Shown: positions 34,200 through 43,152 of the stretch, one piece after another
How positions within the stretch are numbered: the stretch's first letter is position 1
Layout of the letters: every line of letters begins with the position of its first letter
From: DASZWJ01 sp963813895
GTDB taxonomy: Bacteria; Pseudomonadota; Gammaproteobacteria; JAURND01
Length of the DNA stretch: 64,000 nucleotides
Assembly (NCBI GenBank): GCA_963813895.1
Contig: CAWFAS010000005.1
Location: 1 to 64,000 of the forward strand
Reading direction: 5' to 3'
Notes under the pieces: model-generated
Told to the model about the DNA's origin: nothing
Databases searched by the model: none
The model's input: the letters and a program-made list of their open reading frames with translations, nothing else
Program-made: the position numbers and the translations under genes

Positions 34200-34928
34200 T
34201 TAAATATATTTCTTAAAAGACTTAGCACCAAACTGCATTATCAATCCCAAAATCATCGCTGATGGCACAAGAAACCATTGCGGTGATACAGGCCAGGGCA
34301 ATACCAAATAAATCAATAGCGGCACAAAAAACCAGAAACTGCTGCCTCTTTTTAACTCATGGAATAACAAAGTACTTTCACGCGCACCTTGAAATTTACG
34401 GATATCGCGCTGCACCAAGCCATCCACTAATCCCAAACCCAAACACAACAGAAAAAGAGGCAGCGCCAATAAAAACATAAAAACCCTGGTTAGAATGATT
34501 CCAGTTACTCCCCAAAGCAGCGGCAGAATCTCACTGCGGATGGCTTGCCAATCCGGTTGCAGCGGCTTTTTGAGCAGCTGCGTTTGAACATTCATTCGCT
34601 GCATTTCCTGCTGCAGAGAAGCGAAATCCTGATTTAACTGTGTCTTCGGAGTGATCCACTGCAGTAATTGCTGCAAGCGCATATAATTATTCTGATCACC
34701 AAATAGTGTGTGCTGTTTTAATAAGCGGATATTGGTATCCAAAATGGCATTCATGGCTGGATAGCCCATTTCATTTTTGTGCACGATGCGGTAAATACCA
34801 AAACCCAACAGCAATACCAGCCAGGCGAACACACTCATTAAAATCAGATGCACCCCAATTGAAAGTAACATCCCTAACAATCCACGGCGTTTACGCTGAA
34901 TTTTTTCCGGGGCTTTGCTGGCCGCCAT
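34200..34928 (-). CDS. ICE membrane protein (TIGR03747)
   Basis: This 242-residue inner-membrane protein has a basic N terminus and four hydrophobic segments (GVHLILMSVFAWLVLLLGFGIYRI, GVTGIILTRVFMFLLALPLFLL, FFVPLLIYLVLPW, SAMILGLIMQFGA). The family motif GLVDGLVQRDIRKFQGARES is clear. Normally encoded right after TraD; here TraD has moved away. Its start overlaps the TIGR03759 stop by 1 bp. Confidence 0.9.
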   Translation of the reverse strand: MAASKAPEKIQRKRRGLLGMLLSIGVHLILMSVFAWLVLLLGFGIYRIVHKNEMGYPAMNAILDTNIRLLKQHTLFGDQNNYMRLQQLLQWITPKTQLNQDFASLQQEMQRMNVQTQLLKKPLQPDWQAIRSEILPLLWGVTGIILTRVFMFLLALPLFLLCLGLGLVDGLVQRDIRKFQGARESTLLFHELKRGSSFWFFVPLLIYLVLPWPVSPQWFLVPSAMILGLIMQFGAKSFKKYI

Positions 34929-35717
34929 TACAAATCCCAGATAGAGACAGTCTGAGATTGGCCATTTCTTACCAGTAATAAAAAGGGAGGTTTTAAATCC
35001 ACCGGTCTATTTTTTAAACGTCCATCGTCATGGTTAAGTGTAATTCGTCCGCTGTTTACTAAATTGCCCGGTACGTTGTTAACCATTGCCCAGTGGCGAA
35101 TGGCGTTATCATCTGTGCTGCCGGTGCAATAAATATCTAGGCTGATTTGGGTATTGGATTGCAGTAAACCCAGCAGCTTGGGTAACACTGCCAAATCGAG
35201 TCCTTGTGAAATATTTTCAAACAAGGCCAGCCGATCACCTGACTGCAGTGCACTCTGATTTTTACTATGGGTGCTCATGGGGTTAAATGCCGATTTATCA
35301 AAATCTTTAATTATGGGCTCGTCAGGATATAAGCGGCGTATGGCCATGAACACCGCTTGATTGAAAGCCAATTCACGCGCCACTTTGTCATGTTCTTGCC
35401 GGGCAACGATTTCAGCGAAATGTCGTTGCTCTTCTCGATGTTTCTGCGCGCATACCTAGTACCGCCGGTGGCGTCATATGTGCATACCATAGGCCGTCGG
35501 TACCCTGCATCCACTGTTTATATTGCTTCCATTCTTGCTCGGTTAATCCCCAATCTTGCGCGGATCCGACAGTGGTGGTTTTTTCTTGGGTGTTCTCTGT
35601 CACGGTGGATTGTTCTTGTGAATTAGCAATATCATCTGCCTGAATCGATGCATTCCAACTCAAAACAAAGACAAAAATTCCTGCACACAGATAGATTATT
35701 TTTTTACAAGGTTTCAT
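34928..35717 (-). pseudogene. ICE protein TIGR03759 (PFL_4695), frameshifted
   Basis: Two frames make one family member. The 5' part (35412-35717) has the signal peptide IYLCAGIFVFVLSW and DWGLTEQEWKQYKQWMQGT..TPPAVLGMRA, then stops. A one-base shift in the GCGCGC run near 35450 restores QKHREEQRHFAEIVARQ and the 3' part (34928-35383) with KVARELAFNQAVFMAIRRLYP and the C-terminal LLLVRNG. Everything around is intact, so this is either a recent inactivation or a sequencing error. The family is a conserved periplasmic part of PFGI-1-class systems. Confidence 0.8.
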
Positions 35718-36397
35718 GCCGTCTGCTCTGAGAGTATGATTTTTACGTACTGGCCTCGAGCATTAGCTAACTCGACAGTTTGCGTATCATAGTCTGCGCT
35801 GACTATTTTCCAGGTGGCTAAGGAATCACCTATACCTAAAGGCGCGATGTGATGGTTATAGTCAACGGAAATAAAAGGCTGTTCGGAGATCATGTCTAAC
35901 GACACCACATGAAACGGTAATTTTTTAGCATCTATATATTTTTTACTGATTGATTGCGCTGCCATAGTTTGTGATAGGTCGCCTAAGTTTGTCTGCATAT
36001 CGGATAATTGAGCTGATAACTTTTGGATGTCGGTATTTTTTGCAGTCTCTGCGACTTCTTTTTCGATGTCGGTTAACTCGGCATCTAGACGGCCCAGAGC
36101 AGTTTTCAACTCCGATGGATTAGATGATGTAGAGGAAAGTTGCTGCACTTGATTGTGTAGGTCGCTAAGTTCACTCAAAATTAACAGGCTACGTTTGTTA
36201 GTTATATTGGCTGTTTGATCTGTACCATGGTTCTGATGCATTACATAAAACAACGTAGTCAAAGAAAATAGTGCACTGAAAAGCAATATGAAAAAAAGTC
36301 CATAATTTTTTATTGAATCGCTGCAATGCCATTGTTTGTCTTTCAACAACTGGAGCAGGGATTTTATTTTGACTGATTCATTAGCGGGAGAGTTCAT
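35714..36397 (-). CDS. Membrane-anchored coiled-coil protein of the transfer operon
   Basis: This 227-residue protein has one membrane segment (YGLFFILLFSALFSLTTLFYVM), a coiled coil (ELSDLHNQVQQL ... ELTDIEKEVAETA), then a small C-terminal strand domain with PFISVDYNHHIAPLGIGDSL and VELANARGQYVKIIL, similar in layout to PilP/PilO-like pilus alignment proteins. It lies directly after pilL, spaced 6 bp. No ICE family name is recognised. Confidence 0.7.
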   Translation of the reverse strand: MNSPANESVKIKSLLQLLKDKQWHCSDSIKNYGLFFILLFSALFSLTTLFYVMHQNHGTDQTANITNKRSLLILSELSDLHNQVQQLSSTSSNPSELKTALGRLDAELTDIEKEVAETAKNTDIQKLSAQLSDMQTNLGDLSQTMAAQSISKKYIDAKKLPFHVVSLDMISEQPFISVDYNHHIAPLGIGDSLATWKIVSADYDTQTVELANARGQYVKIILSEQTA

Positions 36398-36403
36398 ACG
36401 ACC

Positions 36404-36838
36404 TTATCCTTTATGCCAGGTAATATCCGGTTTCAGCTTAAAGTTGATTTCACGATTGAGAGGATCCTGCATCAAAGTAAATGCAGGACCTGCCAGCGTG
36501 ATTAATCCGTCTTTCAAACTCATGGGGCCAAAATTACGGTCAACTAAGGGCAACGGTTTTCGTAGCGTATTTTTCATGGCTACGCTTTGCCTGGCATCGT
36601 CAACTAGGCTATAGCCGCTATATCGCAGCAGGTAATTCATGGCGTCGCCAATGGTTTGAACTTCCTCTGGGAAACGAACTTGAAAGATTTGTGATAACAA
36701 ATTGACTTGTGCGCTGCTTGGTTTATTATCGACCGAAAGGTAACGTCCTACTGTCATATTACCCGTTTGTGCAAAGGCAGAAGATGTAACAACAATGAGC
36801 ATCATGGCTACTATTCCCAATTTATTTTTGTATCGCAT
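36404..36838 (-). CDS. pilL: PFGI-1-class ICE pilus protein PilL (TIGR03748)
   Basis: This 144-residue exported protein has the signal MMLIVVTSSAFA. Family features in order are VGRYLSVDNKPSSAQVNLLSQ, FPEEVQTIGDAMNYLLRYSGYSL, PLPLVDRNFGPMSLKDGLITLAGPAF and EINFKL. In relatives this domain is the N-terminal part of a longer PilL; here it is the short form. First gene of the transfer operon, so the main promoter should lie in 36839-36950. Confidence 0.88.
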   Translation of the reverse strand: MRYKNKLGIVAMMLIVVTSSAFAQTGNMTVGRYLSVDNKPSSAQVNLLSQIFQVRFPEEVQTIGDAMNYLLRYSGYSLVDDARQSVAMKNTLRKPLPLVDRNFGPMSLKDGLITLAGPAFTLMQDPLNREINFKLKPDITWHKG

Positions 36839-36956
36839 AAATTTCTCGTTGAAATTTTTTTAGATAATTAAAAAATTTAATAAACAAATTTTAAGAGTTA
36901 TTTTTGATAATGAGAATACCCCAGATTAGGGGACAAGAAGGGCCATGAAGAGAAGA

Positions 36957-37352
36957 TTATTTTATTTTTTTCTTATCAGAAATTTGCAAATATCCTTGCT
37001 GCAGGGAAATAAAAAATGCCTGGGTTCTATTTCTAACCTGTAGCTTTTTACGTATTCGCTTTAAGTAAGATGATAGGGTATTAGAGGTGATATTTAACAA
37101 GGTGGCGCATTGTTCAGGACTTTTACCTGTAGCTAATAAAATCAGGCATAGCATTTCCCTTAAACTTAAAGGATTATTTTTAACTATGCCTGGAATGATA
37201 CCTAACTCTTCAGCCAGAACGTCCTGCAAAGCAGCTACTATGTTCTCAGGTAGTAGTTTGTGATGTGCAACTTCACTACCTCCAAATATGGCAATTATTT
37301 TTTGTTCAAAAGTGATGTTATCCTTTGGCGCCTGTATAATAAATTGCTCCAT
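36957..37352 (-). CDS. LuxR/GerE-type helix-turn-helix regulator
   Basis: This 131-residue protein has the C-terminal part (about 63-125) as a GerE domain: LSLREMLCLILLATGKSPEQCATLL followed by NTLSSYLKRIRKKLQVRNRTQAFF. There is no N-terminal receiver or autoinducer domain of usual length. It sits 118 bp upstream of pilL on the same strand, so it is a good candidate for the regulator of the transfer operon. Confidence 0.85.
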   Translation of the reverse strand: MEQFIIQAPKDNITFEQKIIAIFGGSEVAHHKLLPENIVAALQDVLAEELGIIPGIVKNNPLSLREMLCLILLATGKSPEQCATLLNITSNTLSSYLKRIRKKLQVRNRTQAFFISLQQGYLQISDKKKIK

Positions 37353-37355
37353 GAT

Positions 37356-38033
37356 TTAACTCTTTTTTTCAGGTAGGTTAGAAACTTCTTGAGATGACAA
37401 ATCCTGCAAAGCAGATGAGTCATTTCCCAATAATAAGACATCTCTATGTATCAGCGCATTAGCATCAGTGCCTAGCTGATACACCTGATGGGCTTTTTTC
37501 TTGTCTCCAATCAATACCGGCGGTGGCTCTTCATAACCTTGTAAACAATTTTGCCAAGCTAGACGACCACTTAATTTTTTTGGATATTCTGCAGGTGGAT
37601 GTAGCACATAAGCTGCGTAAAGTTTTTTAAATTCATGGCCTTTAAATTTCAATTCATCCAAGGTCGTTTCACACAAGCATATCCATCCTCCTAAATCCTC
37701 AATAACGCGATGCAGAATCGCGTCGTCGAATACTAGGGAATCATAACTGCCTACACACTTTATAATCTTCAGGACATGACTCCAGGCTTTCAGGGCCTGG
37801 GTTTCAGTGCTACCCTCGATATAACGCAACACTTCCGTCGCCTGTGGCATAAAATGCCCTTTGTCAGGATTTTGAGTGGTGCAGGCATACAAGGCCTTTT
37901 TCACCTCAGCAAATTCAAATCGCTCCAAGGTTTGCCAGTAACGTTCGATGGCGAATTCATTCAAGTGTTGGCTATAGGAGAAGCTCAAACCCATCAGCAG
38001 TTCAACAAATTCCGGCATTTCTTCGCTTTGCAT
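37356..38033 (-). CDS. Phage/ICE protein of DUF6475-like type
   Basis: This 225-residue protein has an N-terminal FVELLMGLSFSYSQHLNEFAIERYWQTLERFEFAEVKKAL and FMPQATEVLRYIEG, features of a family near replication genes in phages and ICEs. The C-terminal third is low-conservation. Its start overlaps the stop of the replication-like gene by 1 bp, and the LuxR gene follows 3 bp on. Function unknown; replication helper is a guess. Confidence 0.65.
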   Translation of the reverse strand: MQSEEMPEFVELLMGLSFSYSQHLNEFAIERYWQTLERFEFAEVKKALYACTTQNPDKGHFMPQATEVLRYIEGSTETQALKAWSHVLKIIKCVGSYDSLVFDDAILHRVIEDLGGWICLCETTLDELKFKGHEFKKLYAAYVLHPPAEYPKKLSGRLAWQNCLQGYEEPPPVLIGDKKKAHQVYQLGTDANALIHRDVLLLGNDSSALQDLSSQEVSNLPEKKS

Positions 38034-39145
38034 CAGTTTTTTTCTCCCGCTATTTTTTTGTTGAGCCAGTTTTTTCCGGCATTGACATTTTCCCGCAGCA
38101 GCTTGTCGGATGTGTTCGGTGGGCAGGGTGGATTGTGATGATGACGCATAAACCGCTCGATCTGGTCGCTATCCCGCAGTATCACATGCAGCCCATCGTA
38201 TCGTTGGCCACGATCGTTATCCCCCATGTTATGCGGGGTTTTAGCGCAACCGCTGATGGCATCACACAACTGCGCTACGGAGTAGCCACGTTGCAATGCC
38301 TGTGAAATTAAGCGCTGGCGTTTGGCATCCAGCAGCGCCTGTGGATGGTTTAGGGTGGTTTTCCAGAAATTAAAAACCTGGAAGATCTGGGCAGAACCCA
38401 CCGACCGCCGTCGCGCTGGCGCGACAATGTTTGGTTTACTCCCCAGTTCCCCCTGATATTCCATTTCCTTTTCCACATCCAGTTCCACTTCCCGTTCCAC
38501 TTCCATTTCCATTTCCACTTCCACTTCCAGCGATGCAGGCATCTGTATTTCAGGTGCAGGCATGTGCATTGCATGTGCTTGCATATGCATTTCAGGGAGG
38601 AGCGGACTTAGATCTTTTTGATTGCTTGTATCTTGCTGATTTATCTTGAAATTTTCTGTTACTGCAGAGGATTTCATTGAAATTAAGGTTAACGGTTCAG
38701 GCGTTGCAGATTTTGATATCGACATTGCAGATGTTTGTTTCTGCAATGCAGAATGTTGCATGTGCATCTCTATGGATTGTTCATAAGGAGTTGTTTCGTG
38801 CTCGCATTGTTGAGGATTGGGTAATTTAGATATGGGTTCGTGTTTATTAATGGATTGATGTTGATGCCAGGAAGGAATATACCCATAACTTTTGCCCTGA
38901 GCTGTGTATTTTTTGATGAACCCCGCCGCCCATAAAGCATCTAAAATTTTCGAAAAATCAATATCATCATAGGGCAAGATATCAAGTTTTAAGGGACGTG
39001 GTTCCCAGCGAAAACGACCCTCGCGGTCGCAGCAGGTGAATAGACCAATGAAAGCTAATCTCAGAGGCAGTTGATATTTTTTTTCCGCTTCAAAAAGATG
39101 CACATGACGGAATAATTCTGGCTTGACGGTACGGATTTTACTCAT
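38033..39145 (-). CDS. Phage-type replication protein with hexanucleotide repeat tract
   Basis: This protein has 370 residues from the ATG at 39145, which overlaps the upstream stop (ATGA) and has GGAG 6 nt before it. The N terminus (KIRTVKPELFRHVHLFEAE, LAFIGLFTCCDREGRFRWEPR, LDILPYDDIDFSKILDALWA) is a winged-helix domain common in phage replication-region proteins. The middle is Met/Gln-rich and carries an alternating EVEMEMEVEREVELDVEK tract made of repeated 6-bp units (about 38459-38532). The C terminus has RGYSVAQLCDAISGCAKTPHNMG. Confidence 0.7.
   Translation of the reverse strand: MSKIRTVKPELFRHVHLFEAEKKYQLPLRLAFIGLFTCCDREGRFRWEPRPLKLDILPYDDIDFSKILDALWAAGFIKKYTAQGKSYGYIPSWHQHQSINKHEPISKLPNPQQCEHETTPYEQSIEMHMQHSALQKQTSAMSISKSATPEPLTLISMKSSAVTENFKINQQDTSNQKDLSPLLPEMHMQAHAMHMPAPEIQMPASLEVEVEMEMEVEREVELDVEKEMEYQGELGSKPNIVAPARRRSVGSAQIFQVFNFWKTTLNHPQALLDAKRQRLISQALQRGYSVAQLCDAISGCAKTPHNMGDNDRGQRYDGLHVILRDSDQIERFMRHHHNPPCPPNTSDKLLRENVNAGKNWLNKKIAGEKN
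38459..38532. repeat. Hexanucleotide repeat tract (TTCCAT/TTCCAC)
   Basis: About a dozen imperfect 6-bp units (TTCCAT, TTCCAC, TTCCAG, TTCCCG) lie in frame inside the replication-like gene. Length change would add or remove Glu-Val/Glu-Met pairs without a shift. Confidence 0.7.
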
Positions 39146-40044
39146 GAGTATCTCCAAGGTGGTTCATCTGTTAATTTTGGGTCTTTCAAATTGTCGAGTG
39201 CTTGGTATTGCTCGGCTTGAGGTAACTTGGCAATATTCTTAGCCCTGAAAATAGTGCATCTCTGTTGATCCATAGCTTGAATCAGCTCAGATACTCCTTT
39301 CATTACCACTTCTTTAGCTTGGCTATAAGTACAGTGGTTATTGAAACCAGCAATATCGGCAATCAATTCCCTGGTTTTCATTCCGCGTTTAACTTGTGCA
39401 GAATTTTGCACAAGTTGTAAATTATTTTTTAACCCCATAATTCGCGGTTGAACTTCTAGGTCACGTCTTCTTCCTTGACGATTTCCAAGCTCTCGTTCTA
39501 TAGCTAAAGCGATGGCAACCTTTTCGCTTATAGGCAGTATCTTAAGCAGAGGCTCTATAGTTATTGTTTTATTTATTAGTTTTTTTAAATCAAGTTGATG
39601 CACAAAAACGGTTTTTTGTTTTGATAAAACATTAGCGTGCAACCTGCACTCGCAAGTAATTAGCCTATTTGCAGTATCAATCAATATTGGTAGCGATAAT
39701 TCACTGCAAGTAAGTTCAAAACTCTTTTGGGAAGTTTTACGTATGGGGCAAGTATTGATAATTTGAATCTTATCAATCGTGATTTCAACAGCTGGACATT
39801 TATCGAATAAAAAAACTGAATCCAATAACTTGAGCAGCTGATCGTCTTTCTCTACCAATTCTTTTAACGGAATTGAGCCTTTTAATTGGGCAAATAGATC
39901 CAGTGCTGCATATAAATCAGGGATTTTTTCATCACGATTTATCCAGCTAGTGATGGTTTGACGGGGGCGACCAAGGGCCTTCGCAAGATTTTTTTGCGAA
40001 CCATAGTGTCGTATTGCTTTGAAAAGCCCCGTTAGAAGTGTCAT
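39142..40044 (-). CDS. HTH protein, ParB-like
   Basis: This protein has 300 residues from the ATG at 40044, chosen because GGGG lies 4 nt upstream; the frame opens at 40059. An N-terminal HTH (RHYGSQKNLAKALGRPRQTITSWINRDEKIP) is of the YdaS/Cro type. A middle domain has strand-rich repeats and the C terminus carries EKVAIALAIERELGNRQGRRRD, reminiscent of ParB/KorB segments that bind DNA. It is probably a regulator or partition protein of the element. First gene of the minus-strand operon next to the integrase. Confidence 0.65.
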   Translation of the reverse strand: MTLLTGLFKAIRHYGSQKNLAKALGRPRQTITSWINRDEKIPDLYAALDLFAQLKGSIPLKELVEKDDQLLKLLDSVFLFDKCPAVEITIDKIQIINTCPIRKTSQKSFELTCSELSLPILIDTANRLITCECRLHANVLSKQKTVFVHQLDLKKLINKTITIEPLLKILPISEKVAIALAIERELGNRQGRRRDLEVQPRIMGLKNNLQLVQNSAQVKRGMKTRELIADIAGFNNHCTYSQAKEVVMKGVSELIQAMDQQRCTIFRAKNIAKLPQAEQYQALDNLKDPKLTDEPPWRYS

Positions 40045-40059
40045 CCAGCCCCATGCCAC

Positions 40060-40588
40060 GAAAAGAATTTATCCTTTCCCTGGGGCTAGATGTTAGAGAT
40101 TAAATTGGCTGCAAAAGCAGCCAATTTTTAGGTTAGAGTAATTTACGATTACAAAATTAACAGTGATCTGGCGATGCGAGCAAACCTCATTCCTATAGTG
40201 TTTCTGGGATAAGAATCGATAAGTTAAAGCATCCCAGATGTCTGCGATCTATATCAGATTTAGAAAGCAACTGTTAATGGTAATTCAATGCTTAGTAATT
40301 TTCACTACCGTAATTATTAGCAAAAATAGTGAATTCATGAAATTTCTTAAATACGAAAAAATTTTTTATTTTAAAAAAAATATTGCTAGATAGATATACC
40401 GTAATTTGATTAGCGATAGGTGGGCTAATGACAAAGATAAGGGCAAAGAGTTTTGAGAATTGTATTGATAGAAAGTTGCTAGTGATCAAAGAATTAATGC
40501 TTTCAACTTCCCCCTTTTCAGCCCTAAGACGATCCCGGTTTAATCGTTTCAGGCCGAAATTTATAAAATATTTCCAAATAGGAGAGTT
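40060..40588. other. Divergent regulatory region between ParB-like gene and excisionase
   Basis: The region lies between divergently read genes. It holds AAATTGGCTGC-AAAA-GCAGCCAATTT followed by TT (40102-40129), a terminator-like or operator hairpin, and TCTGGGAT/ATCCCAGA (40203-40240). An AT-rich segment follows (40330-40400). The minus frame 40292-40489 is low complexity and not accepted. Promoters for both directions must be here. Confidence 0.45.
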
Positions 40589-40960
40589 ATGGCTTTAGTT
40601 GAACAAATACCTGTCCGTTTTATGCGTCTTAGGGATTGTCCTAGGTATTTAGGCATGGATAGACATCGATTCAATGTAGAAGTGCGGCCAACGTTAGTAC
40701 CCATACCTATAGGAAAGCAAGGTATTGCGTTCGATAGACTTGATTTAGACGCCTGGGCAGATCATTATAAGAGCTGTAGTGGGCGTCCCCCTGAAGAAAG
40801 GAGAAAACTATGGGACGCAAAAAGACGCCAGGTCTCTACAAACGTGGTGAATTCTGGCATATCGATAAACAAATCTTCCAATGCCGCATTCGAGAAAGCA
40901 CTGGAGCTGTCGATCTCGAAGAAGCGGAGCGCTATCTTGCGCGGTGTATCGAAAGGATAA
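40589..40960 (+). CDS. Excisionase-like small HTH protein
   Basis: This 123-residue protein has residues 10-60 (FMRLRDCPRYLGMDRHRFNVEVRP followed by GIAFDRLDLDAWADHYK) as a winged HTH of the excisionase/AlpA type. AGGAGAGTT precedes the ATG. Its last 151 bp overlap the integrase gene in another frame, so the two are co-expressed. It would bend the att site and set the direction of recombination. Confidence 0.75.
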   Translation: MALVEQIPVRFMRLRDCPRYLGMDRHRFNVEVRPTLVPIPIGKQGIAFDRLDLDAWADHYKSCSGRPPEERRKLWDAKRRQVSTNVVNSGISINKSSNAAFEKALELSISKKRSAILRGVSKG

Positions 40961-41961
40961 GGTTGGCTACGGTTTACGGAGTACGCCCTAAACGAATCTT
41001 CCGAGAGGCTGCTACAAAGTTCCTTATAGAAAATCAACACAAGGCTAGTATCAGTGATGACGCCGGTCGTTTAAAGGTATTGGATCTTTTTATTGGGGAT
41101 TTGTCTCTTGAATCGGTTCATATGGGTACTCTACAGCCATTTATAGCGGCCAGGAAAAAGGAGGGTATCAAAACTCGAACCATTAATCATGGTTTACAGG
41201 TAACCCGACGGATTCTTAATTTGGCTGCAAGCGAATGGTTGGACGAGCATGGTCTTACCTGGCTTCAGGTAGCGCCAAAAATTAAGCTATTACCTGAGCT
41301 TGATTCCAGGCCCCCATTCCCGCTTAGTTGGGAAGAGCAGAAGCGGTTTTTTAGCCAATTACCCCCCCATTTACTGCGTATGGCTTTATTCGCTGTAAAT
41401 ACCGGTTGTAGGGATAATGAAATTTGTTCTTTACGCTGGGAATGGGAAATACCTATACCTGAGATCCCTAATTGTTCTGTTTTTGTATTACCGCGAGAAA
41501 TAGTGAAAAACAGAGATGATAGGTTGGTGATTCTCAATACAATCGCCAAGGAAATTATTGAAGAGGTGAGGGGAGAACATTCTGAATATGTTTTTACTTA
41601 CAGGGGTAGACCCCTTTATAGGATTTTAAATACGGGATGGGAAAATACTAGGGAAAGGGCAGGCTTATTAAATGTTCGAGTCCACGACTTGAAACATACT
41701 TTTGGACGGCGGTTAAGGGCGGCTGGTGTCAGTTTTGAAGATCGGCAGGATTTATTAGGCCATCGATCTGGCAGAATAACGACTCATTATTCTGCGGCTG
41801 AAATCACTCAACTTATTGCTGCAGCAAATAAGGTATGTGTTGAAGGAAAGAGTGGGGCCACCATGACTATTATCAGAAGACTTGTTGGATCAAATCCTAG
41901 CCCCCACAATATCCCCACAAAGGATTTTGTGGAAAAAGGAAATAATCTTGTAAGCCCTTGA
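40810..41961 (+). CDS. int: ICE tyrosine integrase at tRNA-Lys
   Basis: This is a 383-residue integrase. Catalytic elements are Arg in AVNTGCRDNEICSLRW, HDLKHTFGRRLRAAG where the usual HxxR has Lys, then LLGHRSGRITTHYSAAE with the nucleophile Tyr. The Lys variant occurs in many tRNA-associated integrases. AAGGAGAAAACT gives the ribosome site. The stop is 7 bp from the tRNA 3' end, the classic place for an island integrase. Confidence 0.92.
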   Translation: MGRKKTPGLYKRGEFWHIDKQIFQCRIRESTGAVDLEEAERYLARCIERIRLATVYGVRPKRIFREAATKFLIENQHKASISDDAGRLKVLDLFIGDLSLESVHMGTLQPFIAARKKEGIKTRTINHGLQVTRRILNLAASEWLDEHGLTWLQVAPKIKLLPELDSRPPFPLSWEEQKRFFSQLPPHLLRMALFAVNTGCRDNEICSLRWEWEIPIPEIPNCSVFVLPREIVKNRDDRLVILNTIAKEIIEEVRGEHSEYVFTYRGRPLYRILNTGWENTRERAGLLNVRVHDLKHTFGRRLRAAGVSFEDRQDLLGHRSGRITTHYSAAEITQLIAAANKVCVEGKSGATMTIIRRLVGSNPSPHNIPTKDFVEKGNNLVSP

Positions 41962-41990
41962 TTTTATTGGTGGGCCGTCCGCGATTCGAA
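41962..41990. other. Candidate attachment site at tRNA-Lys 3' end
   Basis: The junction between int and the tRNA 3' end (CCA side at 41968) is the expected att core. The T-loop string GATTCGAACGCGGG does not recur elsewhere in the window, so the other end is outside it or degraded. Confidence 0.55.
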
Positions 41991-42043
41991 CGCGGGACCA
42001 ACGGATTAAAAGTCCGCTGCTCTACCGGCTGAGCTAACGGCCC
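41968..42043 (-). tRNA. tRNA-Lys (TTT)
   Basis: This is a 76-nt cloverleaf. The acceptor GGGCCGT pairs with ACGGCCC, the D-arm is GCTCAGCCGGTAGAGC, the anticodon stem GCGGACTTTTAATCCG carries TTT, the T-arm is CGCGTTCGAATCGCG, and CCA is encoded. Confidence 0.97.
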
Positions 42044-42210
42044 ATGCTTTGAACAACTAAGAAAAGAATGATACCTTTTTGTGTGAAAATAACAAGGTTT
42101 TAGGGATAGAAATAACTGTAGCAAAGGGGTTATTGGTTTTTTATGCGTGTTTTTTTGTATTTGCTGTTGGGATTTGCAGATCCTTGGCTCTTACTTATTT
42201 TTTGAAAAAG

Positions 42211-42311
42211 CACTGTACTCCCCTCTCCCTTGCGGGAGAAGATCATAGAGTTTCAGATGGTTGGGAAGAGAATTATTCAACAAAGCCCCGTAAGGGGAGA
42301 GAGGATACAGA
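42211..42311 (-). repeat. Dispersed 100-bp repeat, copy 1 (inverted relative to 47.7 kb)
   Basis: The complement matches 47711-47812 almost base for base through GTTGAATAATTCTCTTCC, GAAACTCTATGATC and a terminal TACAGTGCTTT. It carries an internal CTCTCCC/GGGAGA stem. It lies between tRNA-Lys and phzF. The stretch 42052-42337 holds nothing else. Confidence 0.75.
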
Positions 42312-42337
42312 GGAAAGTAGCCAGTCTGGAGCCTGCA

Positions 42338-43126
42338 TCACATATGTATAGTTCCTTCGAGGTATAACACCGCTTTTCCACTGATAAGAACATGATTTTG
42401 TTGGAGTTCACATTCCAGGTATCCTCCGCGGTGGGAGACTTGGTAGGCGCGTAGTGGATTTTTGCTTAGACGATTTACCCAATAAGGCATTAATGCGCAG
42501 TGAGAGGCACCGGTAACGGCGTCTTCGCTGATTAATTTGTCGGGGTAGAAAGTGCGGGATACAAAATCGACGTTTATGCCGGGAGCTGTCACCACATAAC
42601 CCCAATAATCTAAATCTTTGAGAGGCTGCATGTTCGGCCTCAAGTCTCTGACTGTCTGTTCGTCATTTAGTACAATGATGCAACGTTCATCGCGATGTTG
42701 ATACATTTCTAAGGGAGTAATGCCTAGACTTTTTTCTATTTCTTTAGCAATTTCACGTGGTTCAATCGTTTTCACGGGAAATTCTAGGGCTATTAAGTCT
42801 TGCCGCCGCAAAATCTGTAATTGCGAACCATTTTTAAGATGCATGGTAACTTGCTGTAATTCGGGTTGTAAGTGATTAAAGATGACATAACCTGCTGCCA
42901 ATGCAGCATGACCACATAACTCTAGTTCAAATTCGGGGGTGATCCAACGGATATTATAGCCTTCATCTTCAGGCGTTAAGAATGCAGTGGTGGGCAAATT
43001 GTTTTCGCGGGCGATAGAGCGCAGTGATTCTTCAGGCAGCCAATCTGAAAGTAGGCATACAGCGGCGGGGTTGCCGGAGAATAACCGGTCGGTGAAAGCG
43101 TCAAGATAATAAACGGGTATTTTCAT
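42338..43126 (-). CDS. PhzF family isomerase/epimerase
   Basis: This protein has 262 residues from the ATG at 43126 (MKIPVYYLDAF), with GGAG 6 nt upstream. Family features are FTDRLFSGNPAAVCLL, ENNLPTTAFL, FELELCGHAALAAGYV and SHRGGYLECEL near the end. PhzF-fold enzymes isomerise small acids; the physiological substrate outside phenazine producers is usually unknown. Stand-alone gene downstream of queE. Confidence 0.9.
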   Translation of the reverse strand: MKIPVYYLDAFTDRLFSGNPAAVCLLSDWLPEESLRSIARENNLPTTAFLTPEDEGYNIRWITPEFELELCGHAALAAGYVIFNHLQPELQQVTMHLKNGSQLQILRRQDLIALEFPVKTIEPREIAKEIEKSLGITPLEMYQHRDERCIIVLNDEQTVRDLRPNMQPLKDLDYWGYVVTAPGINVDFVSRTFYPDKLISEDAVTGASHCALMPYWVNRLSKNPLRAYQVSHRGGYLECELQQNHVLISGKAVLYLEGTIHM

Positions 43127-43152
43127 AAAAGTCTCCATGTAAAATTTGCAGG

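Noticed and set aside
40292..40489. 65-codon minus frame next to the excisionase
   Set aside because: Very AT-rich, Phe/Ile low-complexity translation with no start signal.
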